From contig NZ_BONI01000040.1 of the NCBI RefSeq assembly GCF_016862635.1, forward strand, positions 17,421 through 81,420: 64,000 nt of DNA. The letters are read 5' to 3'. The translations under genes and the position numbers were made by a program. Shown one piece after another: positions 17,600-30,639 of this stretch (the first letter of the stretch is position 1; the number at the start of each line of letters is the position of its first letter). This stretch comes from Catellatospora coxensis. GTDB lineage: Bacteria > Actinomycetota > Actinomycetes > Mycobacteriales > Micromonosporaceae. Below the pieces are notes generated by a model. That model was not told where the DNA came from, searched no databases, and saw only the letters and a list, made by a program, of their open reading frames with translations.

Positions 17600-17730
17600 G
17601 CCCGCTCCTCGCTTCGCTCGTCACCGGCATCACGCAGCCCGTCGATTCGCTCGCAAAGCTCGCTCATGCCCGCTCCTCGCTTCGCTCGTCACCGGCATCG
17701 CAGAGCCCACTGATTCGCTCGCAAAGCTCG
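17595..17730. repeat. Two tandem 68-bp direct repeats
   Basis: Two copies of 68 bp each (17595-17662 and 17663-17730), differing at only a few bases, with the first six bases of a third (CTCATG at 17731). Each carries GAGCGAAGCGAGGAGCGGGC before an ATG on the minus strand, that is, a Shine-Dalgarno and start codon cassette. Confidence 0.92.
17596..17667 (-). CDS. 23-codon coupled micro-ORF, copy B
   Basis: Encodes a 23-residue peptide beginning MSELCERIDGLRDAG and ending DERSEERA. Its stop TGA overlaps the ATG of the FAD reductase as ATGA, and its own ATG overlaps the stop of copy A. A GAGGAGC Shine-Dalgarno precedes it. It may be real, or a translational coupling device whose product does not matter. 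No function is known to me. Confidence 0.4.
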   Translation of the reverse strand: MSELCERIDGLRDAGDERSEERA

Positions 17731-17735
17731 CTCAT
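17664..17735 (-). CDS. 23-codon coupled micro-ORF, copy A
   Basis: Encodes a 23-residue peptide beginning MSELCERISGLCDAG and ending DERSEERA, nearly identical to copy B. It begins 3 bp after the stop of the membrane ferredoxin gene and ends in an ATGA overlap with copy B. Between the copies the changes are Ser to Asp and Cys to Arg. Confidence 0.4.
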   Translation of the reverse strand: MSELCERISGLCDAGDERSEERA

Positions 17736-17738
17736 GTT

Positions 17739-18749
17739 TCAGTCCTCGCTCAGGTCGCCGACGTGGAAGCGGTCGCGGGCGCCGGCGGCGCGGTGCGAAG
17801 CCCGGCTGTGCCGCCGGTTCTGCCGGAACTCGTCGAGTTCGGTGGCGGGTTCGAAGGTGGAGCGGCCCACCGGGCGGCTCTCCTCGGCCTCGTCCTCGAC
17901 GGACGGCGGCGCGGCGGGGCGCTCACGCTGGCGCACGATGAGGGGCGTCACCGGGGCCGGTGGCGGGGTCGGGGCGCTGCCGGGCGGGCGCCGGACGCTG
18001 ATGGCGCGGGCCGGGCACACCTCGACCGCCCGGACCACCTCGTCCAGCCGGTACGCGGGCGGGGCCGCCGTGTAGTCGAGCCGGCCGTCACTGCGCAGGC
18101 TGAACACGCTGGGCGACTCCTGCTCGCAGAAGCCGAACCGGGCACAGCGCACCGGGTCGACGTCGACGACCAGGCTGTCGCGCGGCTGCTCGGGGCGTAC
18201 GACGGCCAGCACGTTGTCGGACTCGACCCGGCGCGAACGGCGCGGCCAGGAGGTGAACCACAGCGCGACCGTGGCCAGCCAGGCGGTGTAGACCGGTCCC
18301 CAGACCCAGCCGGGCCCGGTGTCCGTACCGGAGATCAGCACGTGCGCGGAGACCAGCGAGAACCCGACGTACGTGGCCATGTGCACGGCACGCCAGCGGC
18401 TGAACCCCAGCTTGCGCTGGATCACGATCGATATCGCGCCGGCGATGACCAGCTCCAGGCCCAGCACGCCCGCCCCGACGCCGATGGGGTCGTGGGTGTC
18501 CACGAACGGCACGATGACGTCGACGACGCTGATGGTGCCGTTCGGCACGGCGAGCTGGGCGATGCCGTGCACCAGCCCCAGCGTCAGCCCGACCAGGGCG
18601 ATGCCCTGGTGCGCGGCGTACGCCACGGACCGGCGGACGCGGCTCAGGCCCCATCCGTTGCGCAACGCGACGCCGCCGAGAACTGCCAGCCACAGCAGCC
18701 CGAACGAGGTGAATCCCACCGTCGCGGCGATGACATGAGCACTCTCCAT
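17739..18749 (-). CDS. Ferric-reductase-like membrane domain fused to a 3Fe-4S ferredoxin
   Basis: 336 residues. Residues 1 to about 170 hold five or so membrane segments with the haem-type His pairs (YAAHQGIALVGL, LVHGIAQLAV, WRAVHMATYVGF, LVSAHVLISG) of the ferric reductase-like transmembrane family. A ferredoxin module follows: VDPVRCARFGFCEQESPSVF...VCPARAI, with three Cys as in 3Fe-4S ferredoxins of P450 systems. The tail is Arg/Glu-rich. The fusion suggests electron transfer between a cytoplasmic iron-sulfur centre and a b-type haem in the membrane, fed or drained by the FAD reductase gene downstream. The start at 18749 begins the first membrane segment. Confidence 0.85.
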   Translation of the reverse strand: MESAHVIAATVGFTSFGLLWLAVLGGVALRNGWGLSRVRRSVAYAAHQGIALVGLTLGLVHGIAQLAVPNGTISVVDVIVPFVDTHDPIGVGAGVLGLELVIAGAISIVIQRKLGFSRWRAVHMATYVGFSLVSAHVLISGTDTGPGWVWGPVYTAWLATVALWFTSWPRRSRRVESDNVLAVVRPEQPRDSLVVDVDPVRCARFGFCEQESPSVFSLRSDGRLDYTAAPPAYRLDEVVRAVEVCPARAISVRRPPGSAPTPPPAPVTPLIVRQRERPAAPPSVEDEAEESRPVGRSTFEPATELDEFRQNRRHSRASHRAAGARDRFHVGDLSED

Positions 18750-19040
18750 AACCGTCCCGCTACTCTGCTCTAATAAGCGACAATGGCATCGCGAATAAGG
18801 TCTGCGATCCCTTTGGGACGACACCTTCAACCCTTTGCGGCGCAATGTCAATGCCTGCGACCACATCGCGGAAGACTCCTGCGAACAGGGCACACTTTTT
18901 TAGGTACGTCCTAGGCGGACCCTAAGAACGGCTTAACAATGTCTTCGGGGATTGACTCCACAGCGGACTCCGAGCTTAGGCTCCTGGCGCTGCCAATAGG
19001 CAGCGCATCATGTATTCGGGCGAACACGGAAAGGCGTCGG

Positions 19041-19763
19041 ATGAACATTCGCCGCGCCCGGACCGCTGCACTCGCAGCGGTCGCGGTTCTCGCCGCGGCG
19101 GTGGCGCTGACCCCGCCGCCGGCCGCTCACGCCGAAGAACCCGACCCCGGCTGGACCGTCACCGAGTCCGGGCCGCTCGGCCCCGCCGACCGGGACCTGC
19201 TGGTCCGGGTGCGCCTCGCCGGGCTCTGGGAGGCCCCCGCCGGCAAGCAGGCCCAGGACCGGGCCCGCGGCGAGAAGGTCAAGGAGATCGGCCACCACAT
19301 CAGTGCCGAGCACATCGCGCTGGACGCCGAGGTGCTCAAGGTCGCGGCGCAACTGCAGGTGGCGGTGCCCGACCGGCCCAATGCCGAGCAGCAGGGCTGG
19401 CTCGACGAGCTGAACGGGCTGCGCGGCGAGGCATGGGACAACGTCTTCATCGCCCGGCTGCGCGTCGCCCACGGCAAGGTCTTCAGCGTCGTCGCGGCGG
19501 TCCGCGCGGGCACCCGCAACGAGGTGATCCGCGAGTTCGCCCAGAAGGCCGTGACGATCGTGATGCGGCACATGACGTACCTGGAGAGCACCGGGCTGGT
19601 CGACTACAACTCGCTGCCCGCACCCCCCACCCCGGCCGCCGCGCCGAACTCCGCCGCAGGCCCACGCACCGGCGGCACGCCGGAGCCGATGATCTGGCTG
19701 ATCCTGGCGACCTCGCTCGCCGTCGGCGCCGTGACGGCCGCCCGCGTCCGGCACCCCCGCTGA
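19041..19763 (+). CDS. DUF4142-like exported protein with C-terminal membrane anchor
   Basis: 240 residues. A signal peptide (about 1-31, AAHA|EE) is followed by a helical domain with GPLGPADRDLLVRVRLAGLWE and the GEKVKEIGHHISAEHIALDAEV segment typical of DUF4142/ferritin-like exported proteins, then a Pro/Ala linker and one C-terminal TM segment (MIWLILATSLAVGAVTAA). It diverges from the membrane ferredoxin gene across 291 bp and precedes a DUF1996 gene. TTGACT at 18951 may be part of its promoter. Function unknown. Confidence 0.82.
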   Translation: MNIRRARTAALAAVAVLAAAVALTPPPAAHAEEPDPGWTVTESGPLGPADRDLLVRVRLAGLWEAPAGKQAQDRARGEKVKEIGHHISAEHIALDAEVLKVAAQLQVAVPDRPNAEQQGWLDELNGLRGEAWDNVFIARLRVAHGKVFSVVAAVRAGTRNEVIREFAQKAVTIVMRHMTYLESTGLVDYNSLPAPPTPAAAPNSAAGPRTGGTPEPMIWLILATSLAVGAVTAARVRHPR

Positions 19764-19827
19764 CCTCGGGTGCGGCCGCCGCCCCCGTCGGCCGCACCCG
19801 GCACCCACCTCCCGGAAGGACACCCCC

Positions 19828-20955
19828 ATGGCACGCAGTCACTCCCCCCGGCACCGGATGGAACCCCGCGAGCGGCGATTACTGGCCGCGGTGATCGTGC
19901 TGATCGCCGCGACGGTGCTGGCCACCATCAGCCAGGTCTCGCAGGCCGCGACCGGCGACGGCGCCAACCCCGCCAAGGAGGTCCCGGCGGAGCTCGCCGC
20001 GGCCGCCCGTATCCCGAACGATCAGGGCCCCGACGCCGAGTGCACCAAGCCGCGCTCGCCCGCGCGCTGCCACGCCCCGACCGGCCCGCCGGTGGCCGGC
20101 GACTTCGTCGACATCCGCTCGGTCGCGCCCAACGTGCGCGAACGGCGGGCGACCGCCGAGGGTTCGGCGGGCACGTTCACCTCGCTGTGCGGCCGCAACC
20201 TCAACGACCACCGCAACCCCGACAACTTCATCGTCGCGCCGGGCGTGAGCAACGGCGCCCACCACACGCACGATTACGTCGGCAACCTGTCCGCCGACGG
20301 CAACTCCACCAACGAGAGCCTCGCCGCGGCGGGCACCACCTGCCGGCGCGACGACCGCTCCACGTACTACTGGCCGGTGCTGCGCCAGCGCGGCACCGTC
20401 GGCGAGGACGCGACCGCCGACGGCGGCGGCAACGACGGCAACATCGGCCGCATCCTGCGCCCGGCGTCGGTGCGGCTGGAGTTCCGCGGCAACCGGTTCG
20501 CGAAGATCAGCCCGATGCCGGACTTCGTACGGCTGATCACCGGTGACGCCAAGGCCGTCACCAACGGGCCGACCAACGCCAAGGCGCAGTGGACCTGCAC
20601 CGGCTTCACCAACCGCCGCACCACGAAGTACCCGCTGTGCCCGCGGGGCAGCCAGGTGCAGCGCGTCCTGGACTTCCCGAGCTGCTGGGACGGCGTCAAC
20701 GCCGACAGCGCCAACCACCGCGCGCACGTCATCTTCCCCGCCGCGGACGGGCGCTGCCCGGAGGGCACCAAGCCGATCGCGCAGCTGCGCATGACGCTGA
20801 CCTACAGCGTGCCGCGCGGGCGCTCGTTCGCGCTGGACACGTTCCCCGAGCAGAACCACAGCCCGCTCACCGACCACGCCGACTTCGTCAACGTGATGCC
20901 GGCGCAACTGATCACGTTCGCGACCGACTGCATCAACCGGGGCCGCCGCTGCTGA
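19828..20955 (+). CDS. DUF1996-containing secreted protein
   Basis: 375 residues with an N-terminal hydrophobic segment (LLAAVIVLIAATVLATIS). The DUF1996 core is clear: NFIVAPGVSNGAHHTHDYVG, GNSTNESL, TTCRRDDRSTYYWPVL, PSCWDGVNADSANHRAHV, and paired Cys residues throughout. Family members are exported proteins of unknown function, often in actinobacteria and fungi. It lies 64 bp after the DUF4142 gene and is probably cotranscribed. A 15-bp hairpin ends the unit. Confidence 0.9.
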   Translation: MARSHSPRHRMEPRERRLLAAVIVLIAATVLATISQVSQAATGDGANPAKEVPAELAAAARIPNDQGPDAECTKPRSPARCHAPTGPPVAGDFVDIRSVAPNVRERRATAEGSAGTFTSLCGRNLNDHRNPDNFIVAPGVSNGAHHTHDYVGNLSADGNSTNESLAAAGTTCRRDDRSTYYWPVLRQRGTVGEDATADGGGNDGNIGRILRPASVRLEFRGNRFAKISPMPDFVRLITGDAKAVTNGPTNAKAQWTCTGFTNRRTTKYPLCPRGSQVQRVLDFPSCWDGVNADSANHRAHVIFPAADGRCPEGTKPIAQLRMTLTYSVPRGRSFALDTFPEQNHSPLTDHADFVNVMPAQLITFATDCINRGRRC

Positions 20956-20967
20956 CCCCACCGCCGG

Positions 20968-21002
20968 AACAGGGGGTACGCGACATCCGCGTACCCCCTG
21001 TT
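20968..21002. terminator. Perfect 15-bp hairpin between convergent genes
   Basis: AACAGGGGGTACGCG pairs perfectly with CGCGTACCCCCTGTT over a five-base loop between the DUF1996 gene and the convergent small membrane protein gene. The core GGGGGTACGCG occurs again as a hairpin at 21448. Confidence 0.88.
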
Positions 21003-21009
21003 GCTGTGT

Positions 21010-21435
21010 TCAGGCGGTGGCGACCGGCGGGAGGAGCACGGCGGGGCGGGGCCAGACGCCGAGGGCGAGGAGCAGGACGGTGGCGGTGCCACCGAGCAGC
21101 AGCGGGGTCAGACCGGCGTCCAGCGCGAAGACGAAGACGAGCCCGAACTGCCCCATCATCAGCGCGCCCCAGGTCCTGATCGCGGTGACCGTGTAGAGCC
21201 GGGCGATGTCGGACCGGCGGATCCGGGCGGCGAGCGGCGCGGCCGGCAGGTAGATCACCGCGCTGAGCACCGCGCTGGCGAGGAACGCGAGCAGGGCGGT
21301 GGTGCTCCAGCCGAAGGACAGGCCCACCGCGAACGAGGCGATGAGGAAGAAGAACAAGTAGGTCGAGGCGAGCGCGCCCACGATCCACCGCAGGATGGTG
21401 ACGTGGCGGCTCAGCCGGGGGTCATGAGAGGACAT
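21010..21435 (-). CDS. Four-TM hypothetical membrane protein
   Basis: 141 residues from the ATG at 21435, almost all membrane: segments around ILRWIVGALASTYLFFFLIA, TTALLAFLASAVLSAVIYL, ALMMGQFGLVFVFALDAG and LLLGGTATVLLLALGVWP. No family is recognised. It is flanked on both sides by hairpins sharing the GGGGGTACGCG core. Confidence 0.7.
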   Translation of the reverse strand: MSSHDPRLSRHVTILRWIVGALASTYLFFFLIASFAVGLSFGWSTTALLAFLASAVLSAVIYLPAAPLAARIRRSDIARLYTVTAIRTWGALMMGQFGLVFVFALDAGLTPLLLGGTATVLLLALGVWPRPAVLLPPVATA

Positions 21436-21447
21436 GAGCGAGTCTAA

Positions 21448-21476
21448 GGGGGTACGCGCCGCAACCGCGTACCCCC
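21448..21476. repeat. GGGGGTACGCG hairpin, second copy
   Basis: GGGGGTACGCG and CGCGTACCCCC form a perfect 11-bp stem with a seven-base loop. It lies between the GH9 cellulase stop and the start of the four-TM gene, both on the minus strand, and may terminate the cellulase transcript. Confidence 0.7.
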
Positions 21477-21551
21477 GAACGGTCCGCTTGGGCTCGGACC
21501 GGTGTGCCCGCGCCGCCGCCACCCCCTGGCGACGGCGCGGGCGGGAGGGCG

Positions 21552-24625
<3,074 letters not shown>

Positions 24626-24663
24626 TATCGACCGCTCGCGATGAAACTTTCAGCACGCGGCGG

Positions 24664-25011
24664 TCACGGGCGCGGGCGCAGCCGGAACTCGTTGCCCTCC
24701 GGGTCGGCCAGCAGCGTCCAGGGCGCGCTCGCCGCCTCCACGGGCACGTGGCGCGCGCCCATGTCCATCAGGCGTTCGATGTCGGCCACGAGATCGTCGC
24801 AGTCCAGCTCGACCTGCAGCCGGTTGCGGCCCACCTTCGCGGCAGGCGCCTGCACGAACAGCATGCCGGGATACGTCGCCTGGTCGGGCGCGATCGCCAC
24901 CGCGTCCGGGCGCTCCTCCAGTATCTGGAAGTGGAGCACCTCGGCCCACCAGCGAGCCAGCCGCGCCGGATCCCCGGCGTCCACTGCGGTGCCATGCCAG
25001 CGCAGCCCCAT
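24664..25011 (-). CDS. VOC (glyoxalase/bleomycin-resistance fold) protein
   Basis: 115 residues made of two beta-alpha-beta-beta-beta units: DAGDPARLARWWAEVLHF and LLADPEGNEFRLRP are the usual opening and closing segments of small actinobacterial VOC proteins. GGAGG precedes the ATG. The fold is shared by metal enzymes and by drug-binding proteins; the ligand is unknown. It stands between the cellulase promoter and a repeat. Confidence 0.85.
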   Translation of the reverse strand: MGLRWHGTAVDAGDPARLARWWAEVLHFQILEERPDAVAIAPDQATYPGMLFVQAPAAKVGRNRLQVELDCDDLVADIERLMDMGARHVPVEAASAPWTLLADPEGNEFRLRPRP

Positions 25012-25096
25012 CGCCGCCTCCTGCCGGTGTGGACAGAGTGCCGAAAGCGTACGCCCCCGGATTCCCGTCTGCCACCACCCGTAAACCCCCCGGAAA

Positions 25097-25141
25097 GGAA
25101 GGGCGCCTTCACAGCGCTCCGCGTCGTGAAGGCGCCCTTCC
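25097..25141. repeat. GGAAGGGC-CCTTC stem-loop repeat, copy 2
   Basis: GGAAGGGCGCCTTCAC pairs perfectly with GTGAAGGCGCCCTTCC over 13 bases. Relative to the copies at 9366 and 31753 one A-T pair is replaced by G-C on both arms, a compensated change. Confidence 0.88.
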
Positions 25142-25155
25142 CAACATCTGGCAGG

Positions 25156-27783
<2,628 letters not shown>

Positions 27784-27863
27784 TGCGACCTCCCGCGTAG
27801 TGACCTCGACAATCAGTCTTGCGCGGGACCTTAACGGCCGCTCAGGGAATTTAGGAGGAGCTG

Positions 27864-28010
27864 GTGACGTATGGCACATGCATCGACAGTTGTGCCGTTC
27901 GCACGGTTTTCAGGGAGCGTTCCCACGCGCACTACCGCGCATACCCACCCCGATCGGGTGACATTCGGCGGAGGTCGAAGGGGGCCGCCGAAACGGACAT
28001 CGATTGCTAA
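27864..28010 (+). CDS. Possible 48-residue ORF upstream of the P450 gene
   Basis: A GTG at 27864 lies 6 nt after a strong AGGAGG and opens a 48-residue frame starting TYGTCIDSCAVRTVFRERSH and ending just before the P450 ATG. No family is recognised. It is listed because the Shine-Dalgarno is better than that of the P450. It could equally be chance, or the ATG at 27871 could give the P450 a 50-residue N-terminal extension. Confidence 0.25.
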   Translation: MTYGTCIDSCAVRTVFRERSHAHYRAYPPRSGDIRRRSKGAAETDIDC

Positions 28011-28020
28011 CGTTCGCACC

Positions 28021-29202
28021 ATGCATCCGTTCGGTCCTGAAGCGACGTCCGCCCCCCATCCGCTTTACGCACGGCTGCGCGAGGAGGCTCCCGCGCACGA
28101 GTTCGCCGTGGCCCCGAACTTCAACGCCTGGCTGATCACCCGGCACGACGACGCCCGCCGCGCCCTGAACGACCCCCGGCTGAGCAAGAACGTCTCCGGC
28201 GCCCCGATCCGCACCAGCGGCGGCTGGCCGGTCGAGCTGCGGGCCGCGATGGACTCGCACATGCTCAGCAACGACCCGCCCGCGCACACCCGGCTGCGCC
28301 GCATCGTCTCCTCGGCGTTCACCGCCCGCCGCATCGCCGACCTGCGCCCCGACGTGCAGCGCATCTCCGACGAGCTGCTCGACGGCTTCGCCGGCCGGGA
28401 CGAGGTCGACCTGATCGGCGAGTACGCCTTCCCGCTGCCCCTGGCGGTCATCTGCGAGCTGCTCGGGGTGCCGATGGACGACCGGGACAGCTTCCGGGCG
28501 TGGTCCAACACCATCATCGCCAGCGCGCTGGCGCAGGGCGACGCGCTGGCGGCCGCGACGGCGATGAACGACTACGTCCGCGAGCTGGTCGAGCGCAAGC
28601 GGGCCCAGCCGGACCACGCGCTGCTGTCCGCGCTGGTCACGGCGGCCGACGACGGCGAGCGGCTGACCGAGGACGAGCTGACCTCGCTGGTGTTCCTGCT
28701 GCTGCTCGCCGGGCACGAGACCACCGTCAACCTCATCGGCAACGGCGTCTACCTGCTGCTGAGCCACCCCGAGGAGCTGGCGCGGCTGCGCGCGGACCGC
28801 AAGCTGCTCTCCCCCGCCATCGAGGAGTTCCTGCGGTACGAGAGCCCGGTGAAGACCGCGACCCTGCGGATCGCCACCGAGCCGGTGGAGTTCGGCGGGG
28901 TGACCGTGCCGGCCGGGGCGGTCGTCATGGTCAGCCTGCTGTCGGCCAACCACGACCCGCAGGCGTTCGCCGACCCGGAGCGCTTCGACCCGGCGCGCGC
29001 CGACAACCAGCACCTGGCGTTCGGCCACGGCATCCACTACTGCCTCGGCGCGCCGCTGGCCCGGCTGGAGGGCGAGATCGCCTTCAACGGCCTGCTGGAC
29101 CGCTTCCCGAAGCTGCGGGCCACGCAGCCGCTGGACGAGTTGATCTGGCGTCCTGGAGCGCTGCTACGCGGCCTCGATCGGCTACCGGTCATGCTGAGCT
29201 GA
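28021..29202 (+). CDS. Cytochrome P450, class I bacterial type
   Basis: 393 residues from ATG 28021. The I-helix oxygen-binding motif is AGHETT (230-235), the K-helix ExxR is EEFLR (Glu269, Arg272) and the haem ligand is Cys341 in FGHGIHYCLG. Length and motifs fit CYP107-like soluble actinobacterial P450s that hydroxylate or crosslink small molecules. No ferredoxin gene is adjacent; the 3Fe-4S ferredoxin fusion and FAD reductase at 16-19 kb could serve but this is a guess. It is transcribed away from ppdK. Confidence 0.95.
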   Translation: MHPFGPEATSAPHPLYARLREEAPAHEFAVAPNFNAWLITRHDDARRALNDPRLSKNVSGAPIRTSGGWPVELRAAMDSHMLSNDPPAHTRLRRIVSSAFTARRIADLRPDVQRISDELLDGFAGRDEVDLIGEYAFPLPLAVICELLGVPMDDRDSFRAWSNTIIASALAQGDALAAATAMNDYVRELVERKRAQPDHALLSALVTAADDGERLTEDELTSLVFLLLLAGHETTVNLIGNGVYLLLSHPEELARLRADRKLLSPAIEEFLRYESPVKTATLRIATEPVEFGGVTVPAGAVVMVSLLSANHDPQAFADPERFDPARADNQHLAFGHGIHYCLGAPLARLEGEIAFNGLLDRFPKLRATQPLDELIWRPGALLRGLDRLPVMLS

Positions 29203-29215
29203 AATTTCCCCCAAG

Positions 29216-29264
29216 ATCAAAGCTCCATTTAGTGGCGATTTAGCCATCTGAGTGGAGCTTTGAT
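29216..29264. terminator. Stem-loop after the P450 gene
   Basis: ATCAAAGCTCCA pairs perfectly with TGGAGCTTTGAT over a 25-base loop, starting 14 bp after the stop. It is AT-richer than its surroundings and resembles the other dispersed hairpins here. Confidence 0.65.
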
Positions 29265-29327
29265 GGGATAAAACAACGCCTCCCTGAGGCGATCCCGTAG
29301 GGGAAAATGCCAGCAATTCGGACACGC

Positions 29328-29343
29328 TGTGATGCAGATCACG
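29328..29343 (+). promoter_or_regulatory. Crp-like binding site upstream of the M23 peptidase
   Basis: TGTGATGCAGATCACG matches the Crp consensus TGTGA-N6-TCACA at nine of ten positions. It is about 140 bp before the start of a cell-wall peptidase gene; actinobacterial Crp is known to control wall-remodelling genes such as rpfA. The 279 bp between P450 and peptidase contain no other gene I can support. Confidence 0.6.
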
Positions 29344-29481
29344 TCAGCGCAAGACGTGATGAACCGACCAGTAAGCCCCTAGAAGGGGAGGAAAGTTCAC
29401 CCATCAGGACGGATGATTCCTGACCGCGCTGGTGAGTCCAGTCACTGAGCAGGCAGTATGGGCGCTCCCGAATCAAAGGTG

Positions 29482-30321
29482 ATGACGGAAAGGCCCCCAA
29501 CCCCCGTGACTTACTTCAGACGTGGCAAGCACAGCGTCCCCGGCAACCTCGACAAGAGCCGTGACCGCCTCGCCCAGACCGGCGGAATGGTCCGCGGAGG
29601 CCTCGCCCGGCACTCCCGCCAGGCACTGGCCATCACCGCTCTCGCGGGTGTCAGCGCGTTCGGCCTGATCGCCGGTGCCGCCAACGCCAACGACAACGAC
29701 CCCACCCCCGCGGACGCCGCCAAGGCGATCACCAATGTCGCGACCGTCGACGCGCTCGCCGAGCGGCAGTACATCGCCGAGGACGCGAGCCGGTACCAGC
29801 GCTCCACGCCCGTGGAGACCACCACGACCAAGCCCACCACCACCCCGCCCAAGAAGCCGACGGTGACCAAGCCGAAGCCGGCCACGGTCAAGACCGCGCC
29901 GAAGCCCGCCGCCGCACCCCGCCCGGCGTGGCTGATCCCGATGAAGGGCGCCCAGGTGACGTCCTGCTTCGGGCAGCGCTGGGGCGTGCTGCACGCCGGC
30001 ATCGACTTCGCCATGCCGAGCGGCACCCCGATCCGCGCCGTCGGCGCGGGCACCGTGGTCAGCGCCGGCTGGGCGTACAGCGGTTACGGCATCTCGGTCG
30101 TGGTCGACCACCACAACGGCTACCTCACCCACTACGCGCACATGTCGCAGGACAAGGTGTCGGTCGGCGACGAGGTCAAGGCCGGCGACATCCTCGGCCT
30201 GGAAGGCTCCACCGGCGACTCGACCGGCCCGCACCTGCACTTCGAGGTGCACAAGGGCATGTGGAACCAGATCAACCCGGACGGCTGGCTGGCCGACCGC
30301 GGCATCCAGACCTCCTGCTGA
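29482..30321 (+). CDS. M23 (LytM-type) peptidoglycan endopeptidase
   Basis: About 279 residues. A long basic N-terminus leads to a hydrophobic signal segment (QALAITALAGVSAFGLIAGA). A Thr/Pro/Lys-rich wall-spanning linker (about 110-150) precedes the M23 domain with zinc ligands in HAGIDFAMPSG, HYAHMS and GPHLHFEVH. It cleaves peptidoglycan cross-bridges during growth or resuscitation. Starts at 29458 (ATG) and 29506 (GTG, preceded by GGAAAGG) are also possible. A Crp-like site is upstream and a 16-bp terminator follows. Confidence 0.9.
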   Translation: MTERPPTPVTYFRRGKHSVPGNLDKSRDRLAQTGGMVRGGLARHSRQALAITALAGVSAFGLIAGAANANDNDPTPADAAKAITNVATVDALAERQYIAEDASRYQRSTPVETTTTKPTTTPPKKPTVTKPKPATVKTAPKPAAAPRPAWLIPMKGAQVTSCFGQRWGVLHAGIDFAMPSGTPIRAVGAGTVVSAGWAYSGYGISVVVDHHNGYLTHYAHMSQDKVSVGDEVKAGDILGLEGSTGDSTGPHLHFEVHKGMWNQINPDGWLADRGIQTSC

Positions 30322-30354
30322 ACCACCCATCCCCATACCCCATCCCTCCCCCGA

Positions 30355-30390
30355 CGAGAGGCCCGGATCATCACTGATCCGGGCCTCTCG
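30355..30390 (+). terminator. Perfect 16-bp terminator hairpin
   Basis: CGAGAGGCCCGGATCA pairs perfectly with TGATCCGGGCCTCTCG over the loop TCAC, 33 bp after the M23 peptidase stop. Confidence 0.88.
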
Positions 30391-30416
30391 CTATGCGGAG
30401 TCCGCCGGGCGGCCGT

Positions 30417-30491
30417 GATCGTCGGACTTGCCTGGCACCCGTGCGTATCTTGGGCGCGCTTTCGCCCACCTGCCTGGCAAGTCCGACGATC
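30417..30491. repeat. 75-bp palindromic repeat (CGGACTTGCC family), copy 1
   Basis: GATCGTCGGACTTGCC and GGCAAGTCCGACGATC form a perfect 16-bp stem; the 43-base middle holds GTGCGTATCTTGGGCG and a small inner hairpin. A second copy with the same middle lies at 59315. The remaining 30491-30639 holds only the leader of the sugar-binding protein gene. Confidence 0.88.
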
Positions 30492-30639
30492 ATGCCGACC
30501 TGGCCCGCATCGGCGAGCCTGAGGATCGGCTGAGAATTCGCGAGACGGGACATATGCGGAATAGGTGAGTTATAGGATCGCTCGTATTCGCCTATCCCGT
30601 GCCGACGCGCCCGGCGAGCCGGCCGTGAAGGAGGTTGGC

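Noticed and set aside
17595..17735. CRISPR-like array suggested by the tandem 68-bp repeats
   Set aside because: Only two copies with no spacers between them; the repeats are coding-frame cassettes, not repeat-spacer units.
29280..29481. Possible c-di-AMP (ydaO-type) riboswitch in the M23 peptidase leader
   Set aside because: Such riboswitches often precede wall hydrolase genes, but I could not find the conserved helices or core in this 200-nt leader; only the Crp-like site is supported.
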